DNA of 64,000 nucleotides from Pseudarthrobacter chlorophenolicus A6 (GTDB lineage: Bacteria; Actinomycetota; Actinomycetes; Actinomycetales; Micrococcaceae), in NCBI RefSeq assembly GCF_000022025.1, contig NC_011886.1:2707209-2771208 (forward strand), given 5' to 3'. Under the pieces are notes generated by a model. The model searched no databases, was not told the origin of the DNA, and worked only from the letters and a program-made list of their open reading frames with translations. Position numbers and translations under genes: made by a program. How positions within the stretch are numbered: the first letter of the stretch is position 1; each line of letters begins with the position of its first letter. Shown piece by piece: positions 1 through 8,882 of this stretch.

Positions 1-304
1 CATTGCCGCTTTCATCAGCCATTTGCTGACCACCGAAGCCGCCTACGGAACCTACAACTTCAGCAACGATGGACCCGTCAAGAGCTGGGCTGACATCGCG
101 GCGGATGTCTACGAGCAGGTTGGCGCGTCCAGGACGGATGTCACTGGAGTCACCACTGCTGAATACTTCAAAGACAAGGCCGCCGCTCCGCGACCGCTCA
201 AGAGTGCCCTGAACCTGGCGAAGGCACACTCCACGGGTTTTGATGTTGCCAATGCCGACGAGCGGCTCACTGCCTACCTAAAGGCGGAAAACGATAAAGC
301 ATGA
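1..304 (+). CDS. dTDP-4-dehydrorhamnose reductase-like protein, C-terminal end (partial)
   Basis: The reading frame is open from the left edge and ends at 304, so only about the last 100 residues are present. They fit the C-terminal part of an RmlD-type NAD(P)H-dependent sugar-nucleotide reductase, which makes dTDP-L-rhamnose in the cytoplasm. What is visible is a GTYNFSNDGPVKSWADIA stretch typical of the substrate-binding lobe and a PRPLKSALNL motif near the end, which RmlD proteins share. In actinobacteria this domain is often fused behind an RmlC epimerase; that part would lie outside the window. The stop overlaps the next start (ATGA), so it is probably translationally coupled to the glycosyltransferase that follows. 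Confidence 0.75.
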   Translation, partial: IAAFISHLLTTEAAYGTYNFSNDGPVKSWADIAADVYEQVGASRTDVTGVTTAEYFKDKAAAPRPLKSALNLAKAHSTGFDVANADERLTAYLKAENDKA

Positions 305-1032
305 CTCCTGCAGAGCAAGCCCACCGCACCCTGGTGATCATGCCGGCCTGGAACGAGTCGGAGGCCATCGGCGGTACCATCCGGGAAGTGTTCGAGTACG
401 GCCCTGACTGCAGCGTCCTCGTCGTGGACGACGGCTCACGCGACAACACTGCCCAAGTTGCCCGCGACGCCGGCGCTCTGGTGGTGCAGCTCCCGTTCAA
501 CATGGGGGTGGGCGGAGCGATGAGGACCGGCTTCAAGTACGCAAAAATGCACGGCTACACCAGGGTCATCCAGGTGGACTCCGACGGCCAGCATGATCCC
601 CGTGATATCAAGGCCGTCCTCGACGGCCTGCAGGAAGCGGACATTGTCATCGGGGCCAGGTTCGCGGACAAGGGCACGTACACCGTCAGGGGGCCCCGCA
701 AGTGGGCCATGAACGTCCTGGCCTGGACCATCTCCCGGATTGCTGGCACCCGGCTCACGGACGTGACATCCGGTTTCCGCGCTGCCAATGCAAAGGCCAT
801 CCGCCAGTACGTGGACCACTACCCCGCCGAATATCTGGGCGATACTATCGATTCCCTGGTGGTAGCCATCCGGTCGGGATGCACCGTGCGCCAAGTGGGC
901 GTCTCGATGCGCGAACGTCAGGGCGGGACCCCGAGCCACGACCCCGTCAAGGCCGCCATCTACCTGGGCCGGTCAGCCTTTGCCCTCCTCTTTGCGTTGA
1001 CGCGCAAGAAGAACGAACCGTCGTCCAACTAG
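301..1032 (+). CDS. Family 2 glycosyltransferase, DPM1-like
   Basis: This 243-residue protein is a GT-A fold inverting glycosyltransferase. PAWNE lies at 15-19, the nucleotide-binding VVDDGS at 41-46 and the metal-binding DSDGQH at 93-98, as in dolichol/polyprenyl-phosphate sugar transferases. No clear membrane anchor is present. The known family moves a sugar from a nucleotide donor to a polyprenyl phosphate or a growing glycan at the inner face of the membrane; the substrate here cannot be read. Its start overlaps the upstream stop by 4 bp, and the next gene, a DUF2304 membrane protein, follows after 8 bp. That glycosyltransferase plus DUF2304 pairing recurs in surface-polysaccharide loci. 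Confidence 0.85.
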   Translation: MTPAEQAHRTLVIMPAWNESEAIGGTIREVFEYGPDCSVLVVDDGSRDNTAQVARDAGALVVQLPFNMGVGGAMRTGFKYAKMHGYTRVIQVDSDGQHDPRDIKAVLDGLQEADIVIGARFADKGTYTVRGPRKWAMNVLAWTISRIAGTRLTDVTSGFRAANAKAIRQYVDHYPAEYLGDTIDSLVVAIRSGCTVRQVGVSMRERQGGTPSHDPVKAAIYLGRSAFALLFALTRKKNEPSSN

Positions 1033-1040
1033 GAGTTTCC

Positions 1041-1451
1041 ATGGCCACCCTCGTTGGCTTCATTTTTGTGCTGGTCATTCTGCTGATCATTTTCGAAATG
1101 CTGCGCCGCCGTCACTTGCGCGAGAAGTACGCCGTCATCTGGATCATCATTGGGATAGGCGTCCTGGTGCTGGCGGCCTTTCCACAGCTTCTCTTCTGGT
1201 CAAGCGGAGTTCTCGGCGTGAAGGTGCCTTCAAACCTCCTTTTTGCCATGGCGATCGTACTGCTGGTGTCCGTTTGCCTGCACCTCTCCTTCGAACAGTC
1301 CCAGGCGGAAGACGAAGTCCGCGTCCTGGCTGAGGAAGTGGGCATCCTCCGGCTCAAAGTCCTTCAGCTGGAAGAGAGCCTGACGCAGGGTGGCACAGCC
1401 GCCGGCAACGGGACTCACCCGGAAACGCTCCCGCCCGAACCAACGCCTTAA
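1041..1451 (+). CDS. DUF2304 family membrane protein
   Basis: This 136-residue protein has a first hydrophobic helix at about 4-19, then a basic RRRHLREKYAVIW segment, then two more hydrophobic helices (about 34-50 and 61-80). A C-terminal coiled-coil-like stretch (about 84-115) and a Pro/Thr-rich tail follow. This architecture matches DUF2304, small membrane proteins usually encoded beside DPM1-like glycosyltransferases and thought to help them at the membrane; the exact role is unknown. I chose ATG 1041 because AGGAG at 1031-1035 sits at a good distance. An upstream in-frame extension would run through the glycosyltransferase gene in another frame and is not credible. Confidence 0.8.
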   Translation: MATLVGFIFVLVILLIIFEMLRRRHLREKYAVIWIIIGIGVLVLAAFPQLLFWSSGVLGVKVPSNLLFAMAIVLLVSVCLHLSFEQSQAEDEVRVLAEEVGILRLKVLQLEESLTQGGTAAGNGTHPETLPPEPTP

Positions 1452-1452
1452 C

Positions 1453-1497
1453 GAAAAAGGTGGCTGCCCCCTGGACTTGGGGGCAGCCACCTTTTTC
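1453..1497. terminator. Bidirectional rho-independent terminator
   Basis: A perfect 19-bp stem (1453-1471 with 1479-1497) encloses a 7-nt loop. The stem begins with an A run and ends with a T run, so it can terminate on both strands. It sits between the plus-strand DUF2304 gene and the convergent glycosyltransferase gene. Confidence 0.93.
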
Positions 1498-1506
1498 TGC
1501 AGTCCG

Positions 1507-2388
1507 TTAGGAAACCACGTGCTTCAACAGCCTGGGCAGCGAATCGGTTTTCCCGATCATCAGTGAGCGGGCCACCAGGGTGGCTGCATTCAAACGCGAC
1601 GTTGTGTGGAAGGCCGCGGCGCGCGCCGTTCCGTTCCAGCCGAGTTCCCGGAAACGCCGTGCCTGGCCTTCAAAGTACGCGCGTTCCTCATCGAACCGGC
1701 GCCCGTCAAGTGCCTTAACCGACGAGTCCGATGCGGAGTGCCGGCGGTAGAGAAACGCCAGGGTGGGGTCAACCACCATGGAGCCGCCCTCGGCTGCAAT
1801 ATCCAGCAGCAATGCCAGGTCCTGCACCACGTGCAGGCCCTCGGTGAACCCGATACGCCGAATGACGTCGGTCCGCCACGCGAGGGACGGGAAGTAGGCC
1901 CAGTCGGCCCGGACAAGGCTGGTGGCCATCTTTTCGCCCTGCAGCAGGACGGTGGACTTGGTGGAGGGTGCGTAAACCTTTTTGACGATGTCCACCAGCG
2001 GGGAGCACGCACGCCCCTGCTCGTCGATGACCTGGACCCCGGGCTGGACCACGCTGGCGTCGGGGTAGGCTTCGAACGCCTTGGACACGACGTCGAGGTA
2101 GTTCGGCAGCATGATGTCGTCGGCACCCATGACCACAACAATGGGAGCTTCGGCCAGGTCCAGCGCCTTCCGGTAATTGCCGTTGGCGCCGAGGTTCTCT
2201 TCGTTCTTCTGGTAGCTGACCCGGGGATCTGACATGGATTCGAACCAACGCTGGGGTTCCGGGCTGGGGTAACCGTCGTCGACCACGATGAGACGCCAAT
2301 CCTCGAACTGCTGGCTCATGACGCTTTGCGCCGCAAGTTTCATCAGGTCGACGTCGCCGTAGTACGGAAGCAATACATCAATGGCCAT
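1507..2388 (-). CDS. Family 2 glycosyltransferase
   Basis: This 293-residue GT-A glycosyltransferase has the nucleotide-sugar motif VVDDG at 35-39 and a GADD metal-binding motif at 88-91 in place of DxD. An HVVQDLALLLDIA stretch near the middle suits the catalytic acidic region of the family. It is predicted to be cytoplasmic or membrane-associated and to add one sugar to a lipid-linked glycan. It is transcribed away from the next gene and shares a 241-bp divergent intergenic region with it. The C-terminal third is rich in Arg and Ala and carries no recognised domain. Donor and acceptor sugars cannot be read from the sequence. Confidence 0.8.
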   Translation of the reverse strand: MAIDVLLPYYGDVDLMKLAAQSVMSQQFEDWRLIVVDDGYPSPEPQRWFESMSDPRVSYQKNEENLGANGNYRKALDLAEAPIVVVMGADDIMLPNYLDVVSKAFEAYPDASVVQPGVQVIDEQGRACSPLVDIVKKVYAPSTKSTVLLQGEKMATSLVRADWAYFPSLAWRTDVIRRIGFTEGLHVVQDLALLLDIAAEGGSMVVDPTLAFLYRRHSASDSSVKALDGRRFDEERAYFEGQARRFRELGWNGTARAAAFHTTSRLNAATLVARSLMIGKTDSLPRLLKHVVS

Positions 2389-2629
2389 GTGCCAGGTAGG
2401 TCCTTTTCTTGAAGATTCACAGGGTTGGATCTGTTTGCCCGGAGATGAGCACCCCGATCAATGCTACCGCGTCGGCCTGCGCGGGCGGCTTTCCCGCTGC
2501 CTGTTCCGTACCCTGCCCTTGGGCAAATGCAGGCCCCTTCGCCCCGAGGATAGACTGAAGCCTGCTGTCTGACAGTTCCCTGACGCATTGGAACGGTCGA
2601 TTTGGGTAAGCGAGAAGGAACTATAAGAC
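2389..2629. promoter_or_regulatory. Divergent intergenic region between two glycosyltransferase genes
   Basis: These 241 bp separate two divergent genes and must hold promoters for both. I see an AAGGA-like ribosome site before the minus-strand gene and GAGAAGGAA (2611-2619) before the plus-strand GTG start. I cannot assign convincing -35/-10 boxes. Confidence 0.4.
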
Positions 2630-3559
2630 GTGACGCACCAGAGTGACCCGCGTGTGGTGGCTGTTATCTCAGCCTTCCACCCTCCCCAGGACCTTCCCGA
2701 GAGGGTCGAAAAACTCAACCAGCAAGTCGTTCACACAGTTGTTGTCGACGACGGTTCCGACCCCCAGCAAACGAGCAGCGTGCTGAATGGTCTGGAAGCG
2801 CTGGGATGCACCGTGCTTCGCATGCCCGGGAACGTGGGAATTGCCGCAGCACTGAACGCAGGAATCGATGAAGCGCTCAAGGCATGGTCTCCGGATTTCC
2901 TCGTCACGCTTGACCAGGACTCCGCGCTCGATGATGGCTACATCGCTGCCGCATTGGCAACGTACGCGGAGGCAAGTGCCAACGGGATCGACGTCGGCCT
3001 GGTCAGTGCCCAGTCGCACAACGGCCTCGACGTTCCGCTGCTGGCCAGGCGGGCACGGTTTCCCGAAGCCTTCGACCCCCTGCAATCGGGTGCCCTCATC
3101 CCGGTATCCACGTTTAGAACGGCCGGAATGCTCGATAGCAGGCTGTTCATTGACTGCGTCGATTCTGAATTCAACCTCCGTGTCAGGTCCCACGGCCTGG
3201 CCACCCTCGTGGGCAAGGGATGCAACATGACGCATGCCCTTGGCCAGGCACAGCCAATGATGCTGTTCGGATGGCATGTCAGCGTATTGGGCCGAAAGCG
3301 CCACGTACATTCACATGCCCCTTTCCGGGTGTACTACATGACCCGGAACAACATCCACCTTTGGCGGCAGTACGGTGCCAGATTCCCGATCTGGCTGCTC
3401 CGCAGGCTCCGCTTCCAACTGGAAAGCGACGTCTTCAGGATGCTGTACGGCGCCAATCGGAAAGGGCAGTACCAGGCGTTTGCCCGCGGCTTCGTGGATG
3501 GCTGGCTCGGAAGGCTCGGCAAGATCGATCCCTCGTTCCAGCGGAAGCTCAGCGCATGA
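2630..3559 (+). CDS. Rhamnosyltransferase-like family 2 glycosyltransferase
   Basis: This is a 309-residue GT2 enzyme. VVVDDGS lies at 37-43, NVGIAAALNAG at 68-78 and LDQDS at 94-98. The last two motifs are typical of the rhamnosyltransferase (RfbF/WbbL-like) branch, which transfers rhamnose from dTDP-rhamnose onto polyprenyl-linked glycans. An RmlD-like gene at the left edge fits that donor, though galactofuranose is also possible given glf nearby. The start is GTG 2630 behind a GAGAAGGAA site. The stop overlaps the next ATG by 4 bp, and the same happens again downstream, so three glycosyltransferases are probably co-translated. Confidence 0.82.
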   Translation: MTHQSDPRVVAVISAFHPPQDLPERVEKLNQQVVHTVVVDDGSDPQQTSSVLNGLEALGCTVLRMPGNVGIAAALNAGIDEALKAWSPDFLVTLDQDSALDDGYIAAALATYAEASANGIDVGLVSAQSHNGLDVPLLARRARFPEAFDPLQSGALIPVSTFRTAGMLDSRLFIDCVDSEFNLRVRSHGLATLVGKGCNMTHALGQAQPMMLFGWHVSVLGRKRHVHSHAPFRVYYMTRNNIHLWRQYGARFPIWLLRRLRFQLESDVFRMLYGANRKGQYQAFARGFVDGWLGRLGKIDPSFQRKLSA

Positions 3560-4299
3560 GCGCGGCCGGCGGTGTGCGGGTATCCGTATGCATGGCAACG
3601 TACAACGGCCAGGAGTACGTTGCAGAACAGATTCAATCCATCCTGTCGCAGCTGTCGCCCGCGGACGAGCTCATCATTGTGGACGATGCGTCCAAGGACA
3701 ACACGCTCGACGTCGTCCGTCGCCTTGAGGATCCGCGCATAGTCCTCCTGCCAAGCGCGGAGAACAAGGGCTACGTTGCGAGTTTCGAAAAGGCAGTCTC
3801 CGCCAGCAGGGGCGAGTACATCATGCTGTCGGACCAGGACGACATCTGGCTCCCCGGACGCGTCGAGACGTTGGTGAACGCCCTGCAGACCAAGGACTTC
3901 GCCGCCAGCAATTTCACCGTGTTCGGCGGCCCGGCCAACAGGTACCACAAGGTTCAGCTCAAGGAGTCTGACAGTGGCCGATGGCTGGCCAACCTGGTCA
4001 CCACGTGGATAGGCATCCGCCCCTACTACGGGTGCACCATGGCATTCACGTCCCGGGCAAAGAACATGATCCTTCCCTTCCCGAAGTTCCTCAACGAGAC
4101 CCACGACCAGTGGATTGCCATCGTGGGCAACCGGAATCGGAGCATGGTCCACGTTGCGGCGCCCACAGTGGCCCGCCGCCTGCACGACGACAACACGACG
4201 CCCAAGTCACGTCGACCGGTTGCGGTGATCCTGCGCGCCAGGATGATGCTCCTTCGCGCCTTCCTTGTGGCACTGGGCCGGAAGGCGGACACGCGATGA
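3556..4299 (+). CDS. Family 2 glycosyltransferase
   Basis: This 247-residue GT-A protein begins with a CMATYNGQEYVAEQ motif, then has VDDAS at 42-46 and SDQDDIW at 92-98. That SDQDD form of the metal-binding motif is common in polysaccharide and rhamnan glycosyltransferases. A YYGCTMAF stretch and a late HDQW motif fit the acceptor-binding half of the family. The start at 3556 is fixed by the ATGA overlap with the upstream gene; an in-frame upstream extension overlaps that gene and is rejected. It is the middle member of three coupled glycosyltransferase genes. The substrate is unknown. Confidence 0.82.
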   Translation: MSAAGGVRVSVCMATYNGQEYVAEQIQSILSQLSPADELIIVDDASKDNTLDVVRRLEDPRIVLLPSAENKGYVASFEKAVSASRGEYIMLSDQDDIWLPGRVETLVNALQTKDFAASNFTVFGGPANRYHKVQLKESDSGRWLANLVTTWIGIRPYYGCTMAFTSRAKNMILPFPKFLNETHDQWIAIVGNRNRSMVHVAAPTVARRLHDDNTTPKSRRPVAVILRARMMLLRAFLVALGRKADTR

Positions 4300-5360
4300 C
4301 CACGCTGCCGGGCAGTCCCCGGGACAAGCCCGCTGCGGGCGGCCTCGCCTCCTCTTTTGGCGCCGTGGCGCTGGCGGCGTACCAGCCGGATGAACCCCTG
4401 TTTGCCCGCCAGCTGCGCTCCATCCAGGCGCAAACACACAAGGAGTTCGTCTGCCTCATCTCGGTTGATGGCGACTACCAGCGAGTTGCCGACATGGTGC
4501 ACCGGGCCTGCGGCGATGACAACCGGTTCCAGGTCCTCGGATACGACGACCGCCTGGGTTTCCACCACAACTTCGAACGCGCACTCACCGCGGTACCGGC
4601 CGAGGCCCAGTGGGTGGCACTGAGCGACCAGGACGACTACTGGTATCCCGAGAAGTTGGCGACCCTCCTCCCCCGCCTCGGAGAAGCCGCACTTGTCACC
4701 AGCCAGGCCCGGGTGGTGCCTCCACACGTTTCCGCCGCCAACCAGGATCCCTCCAACGGAACCCTTACTGACAGAAGGAACGTCGGGCCCGCCGATCTGC
4801 TGGCCAACAACCAGGTCACGGGTTCGCTCTGCATCTTCCGGCGCGACGTATTGGACCTTGCGTTGCCGTTCCCCTCAATGGCCGCGCCCTCGCAGTATCA
4901 CGATCACTGGATCGGGCTTTGTTCATTGGTCCGCGGCGGAATGAACATCGAGAACCTGGTGCTCCAGGACTATATCCAACACGGCGGAAACGTGGTGGGC
5001 GAATCCCGGCAAAGCCTGCCCGCCTCAGTCCGCAACACTCTTCGATTCGTCCAACGGTATGAGGGAAGCACCTCCCTGCGGAGCATCAGCAGCATCATCC
5101 ATAAGACAGGGCTTGGCTGGCGGACGCTCATGGCCAGGACCCTGCTGGATCGCGCAGAACAGTCCGGGCTCCCCATCGGACAGGAGTTGCGCCAGGCATT
5201 GGAGCTCTATGCGCGGCCATACAGGTGGCAGCTCGTCCGGTCCCTCGTGGGAGGAGTCCGCCGCGGCAACGTGTCCCCCATCCGGGCCTTGGAAATCAGC
5301 CTGGGCATCGTCCTGCCGAACTTCCCACCCGGCGGCCGGGACTCGGTGCACCGATCCTGA
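4296..5360 (+). CDS. Family 2 glycosyltransferase
   Basis: This 354-residue protein is a paralogue of the preceding gene product in overall layout: a VALAAYQPDEPLFARQLRS opening, then ALSDQDDYW with the acidic motif at 111-116, then a VTGSLCIFRR stretch and YHDHWIG. It is about 100 residues longer at the C-terminus, where an all-helical tail of unknown function replaces the usual end. ATG 4296 overlaps the previous stop (ATGA). The two SDQDD-type enzymes may act in succession on the same glycan; this is an inference from adjacency and similarity. A 141-bp gap separates it from the flippase-like gene. Confidence 0.82.
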   Translation: MTTLPGSPRDKPAAGGLASSFGAVALAAYQPDEPLFARQLRSIQAQTHKEFVCLISVDGDYQRVADMVHRACGDDNRFQVLGYDDRLGFHHNFERALTAVPAEAQWVALSDQDDYWYPEKLATLLPRLGEAALVTSQARVVPPHVSAANQDPSNGTLTDRRNVGPADLLANNQVTGSLCIFRRDVLDLALPFPSMAAPSQYHDHWIGLCSLVRGGMNIENLVLQDYIQHGGNVVGESRQSLPASVRNTLRFVQRYEGSTSLRSISSIIHKTGLGWRTLMARTLLDRAEQSGLPIGQELRQALELYARPYRWQLVRSLVGGVRRGNVSPIRALEISLGIVLPNFPPGGRDSVHRS

Positions 5361-5501
5361 CCTCGCCCCGCGCTTCCGCCACGCCCGGAGCCCTTGGCTA
5401 CACCGTGACCGATTGCTTCCGGGAACGGACCTCCCTTAGGGACAGGAGGATGTCTCGGGCGAACCGCCGGCCAACATTAAACATAAGGACACACTGAACG
5501 C

Positions 5502-6713
5502 ATGAAGGCTGTTTTGCTGAGGCTTGCCGGTTTCACCGGACTGCCGCTGCTGTCGATCGTCACACCTTTCCTTCTTATACCGATCGTGGCCCGCGTAGCC
5601 GGAGCCGAGGGTTGGTCGAGCGTTGCGGCAGGTCAGTCAGCGGGCGCCTTTGGCGGTGCAGTTATCGCCTGGGGATGGAATACCCTCGGGCCCGTGGAAA
5701 TCGCCCAGAACCCCGCGCCGCAGCACCGGGCTGAGGTCTACCGTGAAAGTATCCGGACAAGGCTGGTCTTGTCTGCCGCCGTCGCGCCCTTCGTCTTTGT
5801 CTTGGCCTGGAGCCTGGCTGCGCCGGAGCATCGCCTGGACGCGGCGGCGATGTCCATGACCACTACCGTGGCCGGAATGTCACCGGCATGGTTCTGCATT
5901 GGCGCCGGCAAGCCGACACTTCTTGCCCTTTTTGATACCTTGCCCCGGGTGGTAGCCACCGTCATTGCTGTCCCGGTCATCCTGATGACGTCGCAGATCT
6001 GGCTTTATGCGGCGATCCTGATTGTGGCCGTCATTGCGAGCCTCATGGTTTTCCACAGGATAGCGGTTCCTGAAAGGGGCAAGACGTTTGCGTCCTGGCG
6101 CGGCACCTTCCAGCATCTGCGCGGACATTTCGGCCCGGCAGCGATCAGCCTTTCCGGAACCACTTACGCAGCAACCCCTTTGCCGATCGGTCAGGCCTTC
6201 GTGCCCAACACCGTCATGGCAGGCTTCAGCTCCGCTGACACCGTCTACCGCTTTGGGCTCTTCTCGGTGATGGCATTGGGCAATACTTTCCAGGGCTGGA
6301 CTCTGGAACTGCAGGAAGCAAGCCCCAGAAAGCGCCACGCGGCCGCCATCGTCTCCCATTTTGTCCTGGGACTCGCCGGGGCCGCTTTCCTTACCCTGCT
6401 GGGTCCGCTGGCAACGACGCTCATCTTCGGGGCTGACAAGAGCGCAAGTATGGCTACCTGCGCGTTTTACGGGCTGTCATTCCTGTTCATCTCCGCCAGT
6501 ACGCCGTTCATCCGGAATCTTCTGCTGCCGCAGGGCCGCCAGCGCCTGATCCTGGTCTGGACCCTCATCTCGGCCATCGTCGGAGTGACTTTGATGTTTG
6601 TGGCCGCGACCCGCGGATGGGCGGACGGCATCGCCCTGTCCATGGCACTCAGCGAGGCGATCCTGTTCCTGGGATTGCTGATTCCCGGCCTGCGGCTGTG
6701 GCAGAAGGCCTGA
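5502..6713 (+). CDS. Polysaccharide flippase-like (Wzx/MOP-type) membrane protein
   Basis: This 403-residue integral membrane protein has about ten to twelve hydrophobic segments spread along its length. It starts with a LLSIVTPFLLIPIVARVAGA segment, the opening typical of Wzx/RfbX O-antigen flippases of the MOP superfamily. The known role is to turn lipid-linked oligosaccharides across the cytoplasmic membrane. It follows the glycosyltransferase run after 141 bp, with AAGGA upstream of the ATG. The locus also carries an ABC-type glycan exporter, so two distinct polymers or two export steps may be served. The gene is convergent with the DUF6541 gene; I see no clear terminator in the 40 bp between them. 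Confidence 0.75.
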   Translation: MKAVLLRLAGFTGLPLLSIVTPFLLIPIVARVAGAEGWSSVAAGQSAGAFGGAVIAWGWNTLGPVEIAQNPAPQHRAEVYRESIRTRLVLSAAVAPFVFVLAWSLAAPEHRLDAAAMSMTTTVAGMSPAWFCIGAGKPTLLALFDTLPRVVATVIAVPVILMTSQIWLYAAILIVAVIASLMVFHRIAVPERGKTFASWRGTFQHLRGHFGPAAISLSGTTYAATPLPIGQAFVPNTVMAGFSSADTVYRFGLFSVMALGNTFQGWTLELQEASPRKRHAAAIVSHFVLGLAGAAFLTLLGPLATTLIFGADKSASMATCAFYGLSFLFISASTPFIRNLLLPQGRQRLILVWTLISAIVGVTLMFVAATRGWADGIALSMALSEAILFLGLLIPGLRLWQKA

Positions 6714-6753
6714 GTCGGGACGAACCTCCTCGACGCCCAGGTGCAGGGCGGAA

Positions 6754-8769
6754 TCAGTTTCCGCAAAGCCGCAGCTTGTAGAGCTTGGCGTCGCCTTCCG
6801 AATCTTCAAGAGTGGCCATGCCTGCGGCAATGAGGCTGTCCAGCCCCTTGTAACCGCTGTCCCGGCCATGCACTTCGCGGTGGCCAAAGTCAAGGATGTA
6901 GTCGATGTTCAGTTTCCGGACCGCAGGGCAGACTGCAGGATCGTCCTTCGACGGGGCAGGCCCGTTAAGAAGCGCACCCGTTCCGTCAGGAACGGCGCTA
7001 AGGATGTGCAGCTGGATGAGCTTTCGGTCGGCCAGTGCATAAGCCAGGGAACTGCCGTTCCAGGGGTTCCCTACCATGACGGCGTCCTCAGGCACCTCCT
7101 CCGGCAGGCGGTCAATCAGCTCCAGCTCATCACTGGAGATCAGGGGTGAGTCAGCAGAAAGCCGGTATGAACCGGCCATCGAGTCCTGCGCCTGGCGCAC
7201 GCTTCCGCGCTGTGTGAGCGCACCCAGTGCCAGCACGGCAATGAGGCCGGCAACCACCATGTAGGTTGCCTGCGGGACACGGGCACCCTTTACGAGGGCT
7301 TTGCCCCGTTCCGCCGTACGCTTCCGCTGGACACTTCGCGCGCCGCGGGTGACTCCCTGGAGCAGCAGCTCCCAAGCACAGACGGCACCACGGGTGGCAA
7401 GGGGAATCGTAACCAACGGCAAGAGGGCGGCAAGCCGGGGAGGATCGTTGTACCAGATTCCCGTCCAGTAAGTCCGGAAGTCGTCCGCGGGGAACGAACT
7501 GACCACGACGAAGAGGAACGCCGCCACGGCATAGGTTCCCAACCACCAGAGCTGCCGGCCGGACCTCACCACTACGAAGATGCCAACGAGGGTCAGGGCC
7601 ATGACGGCCCAGGCTACGGGGCGGCCAATCGCGGAGCTGGCGATAACTTCGCCAATAGCCTGGCCACTACTCTCAACAGGTGGCCAGAAGGCAGCTTCCG
7701 CTGGTGGCCGGACGAGGTCCCAGAGAATGCGAACAACGACGACGGCGATCACGCCCAACGCCACCAGGGCCGCCGTGGCTGCCCATCCGGTGCGCCCGCG
7801 CGCCGAAGTCCATGTCCGCACCAGAAATCGCGCGTAGACGAAAACTACGGGCGGCGCCAGCAGGGCAATCCAGGCCATGGCCGCGCTGGGGTGGGCCAGG
7901 GCGACGCCCGGCAGGACTGCGAGGAGGACGAGTGCTTCAATGATCCTCGAGTGAACCGGCACTGCAGACAATCCGAGTACTTCAAGCGAGACACCCAGAA
8001 CCAGGGGCAGGAGGGCGACGGCAAGGAAATTCGGGTAGAGCACCCCAAAATCGAGCAGCGAAATGGGAAAGGCTCCGAATCCGGCGGACAGGACACCGGC
8101 GGAGAGGACGATTGCGGGGCGGTTACCCCAGATGGTTCGTCCGAGGTACATGCAGCCCAGGGGCCAGACAACGGCGGCGACGACAATGTTGATCACATTG
8201 ACCGATACCGGTATTCCACCGCCGCCAACGCTGGCCAGCAATGAGACAAGGTCATGCCAAGCCGCGGGGTACGACGCCGCACCGGTCATCTCATTAAGCG
8301 TCAGGGATGATCCTGAGCCGGTATCGAGGATGTATCGGATCGCATTGAGATGAAAGACATTGTCAAATGTCTGTGAAAAGGACTCCGGGTGGCCGATGGC
8401 TTCAACAAGCCGGCGGGAAACCAAAAAGGCTGCCACGGCAACCGCCAGCAGGATTGAAACCAGGACCCAACGTGGATTGCCGCCGTCATGGGCCTGAACC
8501 ACCGGGCTCTTCCTAGCCACCACTGCCGACGCGGCAAATGCGAGCCCGGCCAAAATGGTAGTGACGCCCAGGACGGGCAGCAGTGACCACCGGATTCCAG
8601 CGAACGGCGCAACGATCGCGGCAACGGCCACTACCGACACACTGAGTCCCGGTGCCAGGGCGAAGATACGGAATCCCCTCAACCTGGCTGCGGCACCCAC
8701 GGCGAGTCCCGGAAGAAACAGCAAAGCCGCTGCCAGGACGAACTGTGGGACTGTATCAAACCAGGACAA
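6754..8769 (-). CDS. DUF6541-type large membrane protein, possible GT-C glycosyltransferase
   Basis: This 671-residue protein has roughly a dozen hydrophobic helices in the first 450 residues. A basic linker, one more helix (a MVVAGLIAVLALGAL stretch) and a soluble C-terminal domain of about 140 residues follow. The first long extracytoplasmic loop contains an SFSQTFDNVFHLNAIRY motif, acidic and His-bearing like the catalytic loop of GT-C enzymes. I match it to DUF6541 of actinobacteria; a GT-C role using polyprenyl-phosphate sugar outside the membrane is inference. The start is TTG 8769, preceded closely by GGAGG. It lies downstream of the glycan ABC exporter genes on the same strand. Confidence 0.7.
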   Translation of the reverse strand: MSWFDTVPQFVLAAALLFLPGLAVGAAARLRGFRIFALAPGLSVSVVAVAAIVAPFAGIRWSLLPVLGVTTILAGLAFAASAVVARKSPVVQAHDGGNPRWVLVSILLAVAVAAFLVSRRLVEAIGHPESFSQTFDNVFHLNAIRYILDTGSGSSLTLNEMTGAASYPAAWHDLVSLLASVGGGGIPVSVNVINIVVAAVVWPLGCMYLGRTIWGNRPAIVLSAGVLSAGFGAFPISLLDFGVLYPNFLAVALLPLVLGVSLEVLGLSAVPVHSRIIEALVLLAVLPGVALAHPSAAMAWIALLAPPVVFVYARFLVRTWTSARGRTGWAATAALVALGVIAVVVVRILWDLVRPPAEAAFWPPVESSGQAIGEVIASSAIGRPVAWAVMALTLVGIFVVVRSGRQLWWLGTYAVAAFLFVVVSSFPADDFRTYWTGIWYNDPPRLAALLPLVTIPLATRGAVCAWELLLQGVTRGARSVQRKRTAERGKALVKGARVPQATYMVVAGLIAVLALGALTQRGSVRQAQDSMAGSYRLSADSPLISSDELELIDRLPEEVPEDAVMVGNPWNGSSLAYALADRKLIQLHILSAVPDGTGALLNGPAPSKDDPAVCPAVRKLNIDYILDFGHREVHGRDSGYKGLDSLIAAGMATLEDSEGDAKLYKLRLCGN

Positions 8770-8787
8770 GAATCCTCCGAAAATTCA

Positions 8788-8821
8788 GTGGCACAGCGGC
8801 CAGGGCGGCACGCCGTGCCAC
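8788..8821. terminator. Possible hairpin between wzt-like gene and DUF6541 gene
   Basis: GTGGCA and TGCCAC arms pair, and an inner CGGC/GCCG pair extends the stem with a bulge. A second small hairpin (TCCGCT/AGCGGA, 8847-8862) lies nearby. There is no clear T run, so termination is uncertain. Confidence 0.35.
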
Positions 8822-8882
8822 AAACTTTGACGATGAGGGACCATCATCCGCTCCAAAGCGGACGTCCTCGCGCGGCTGACTG

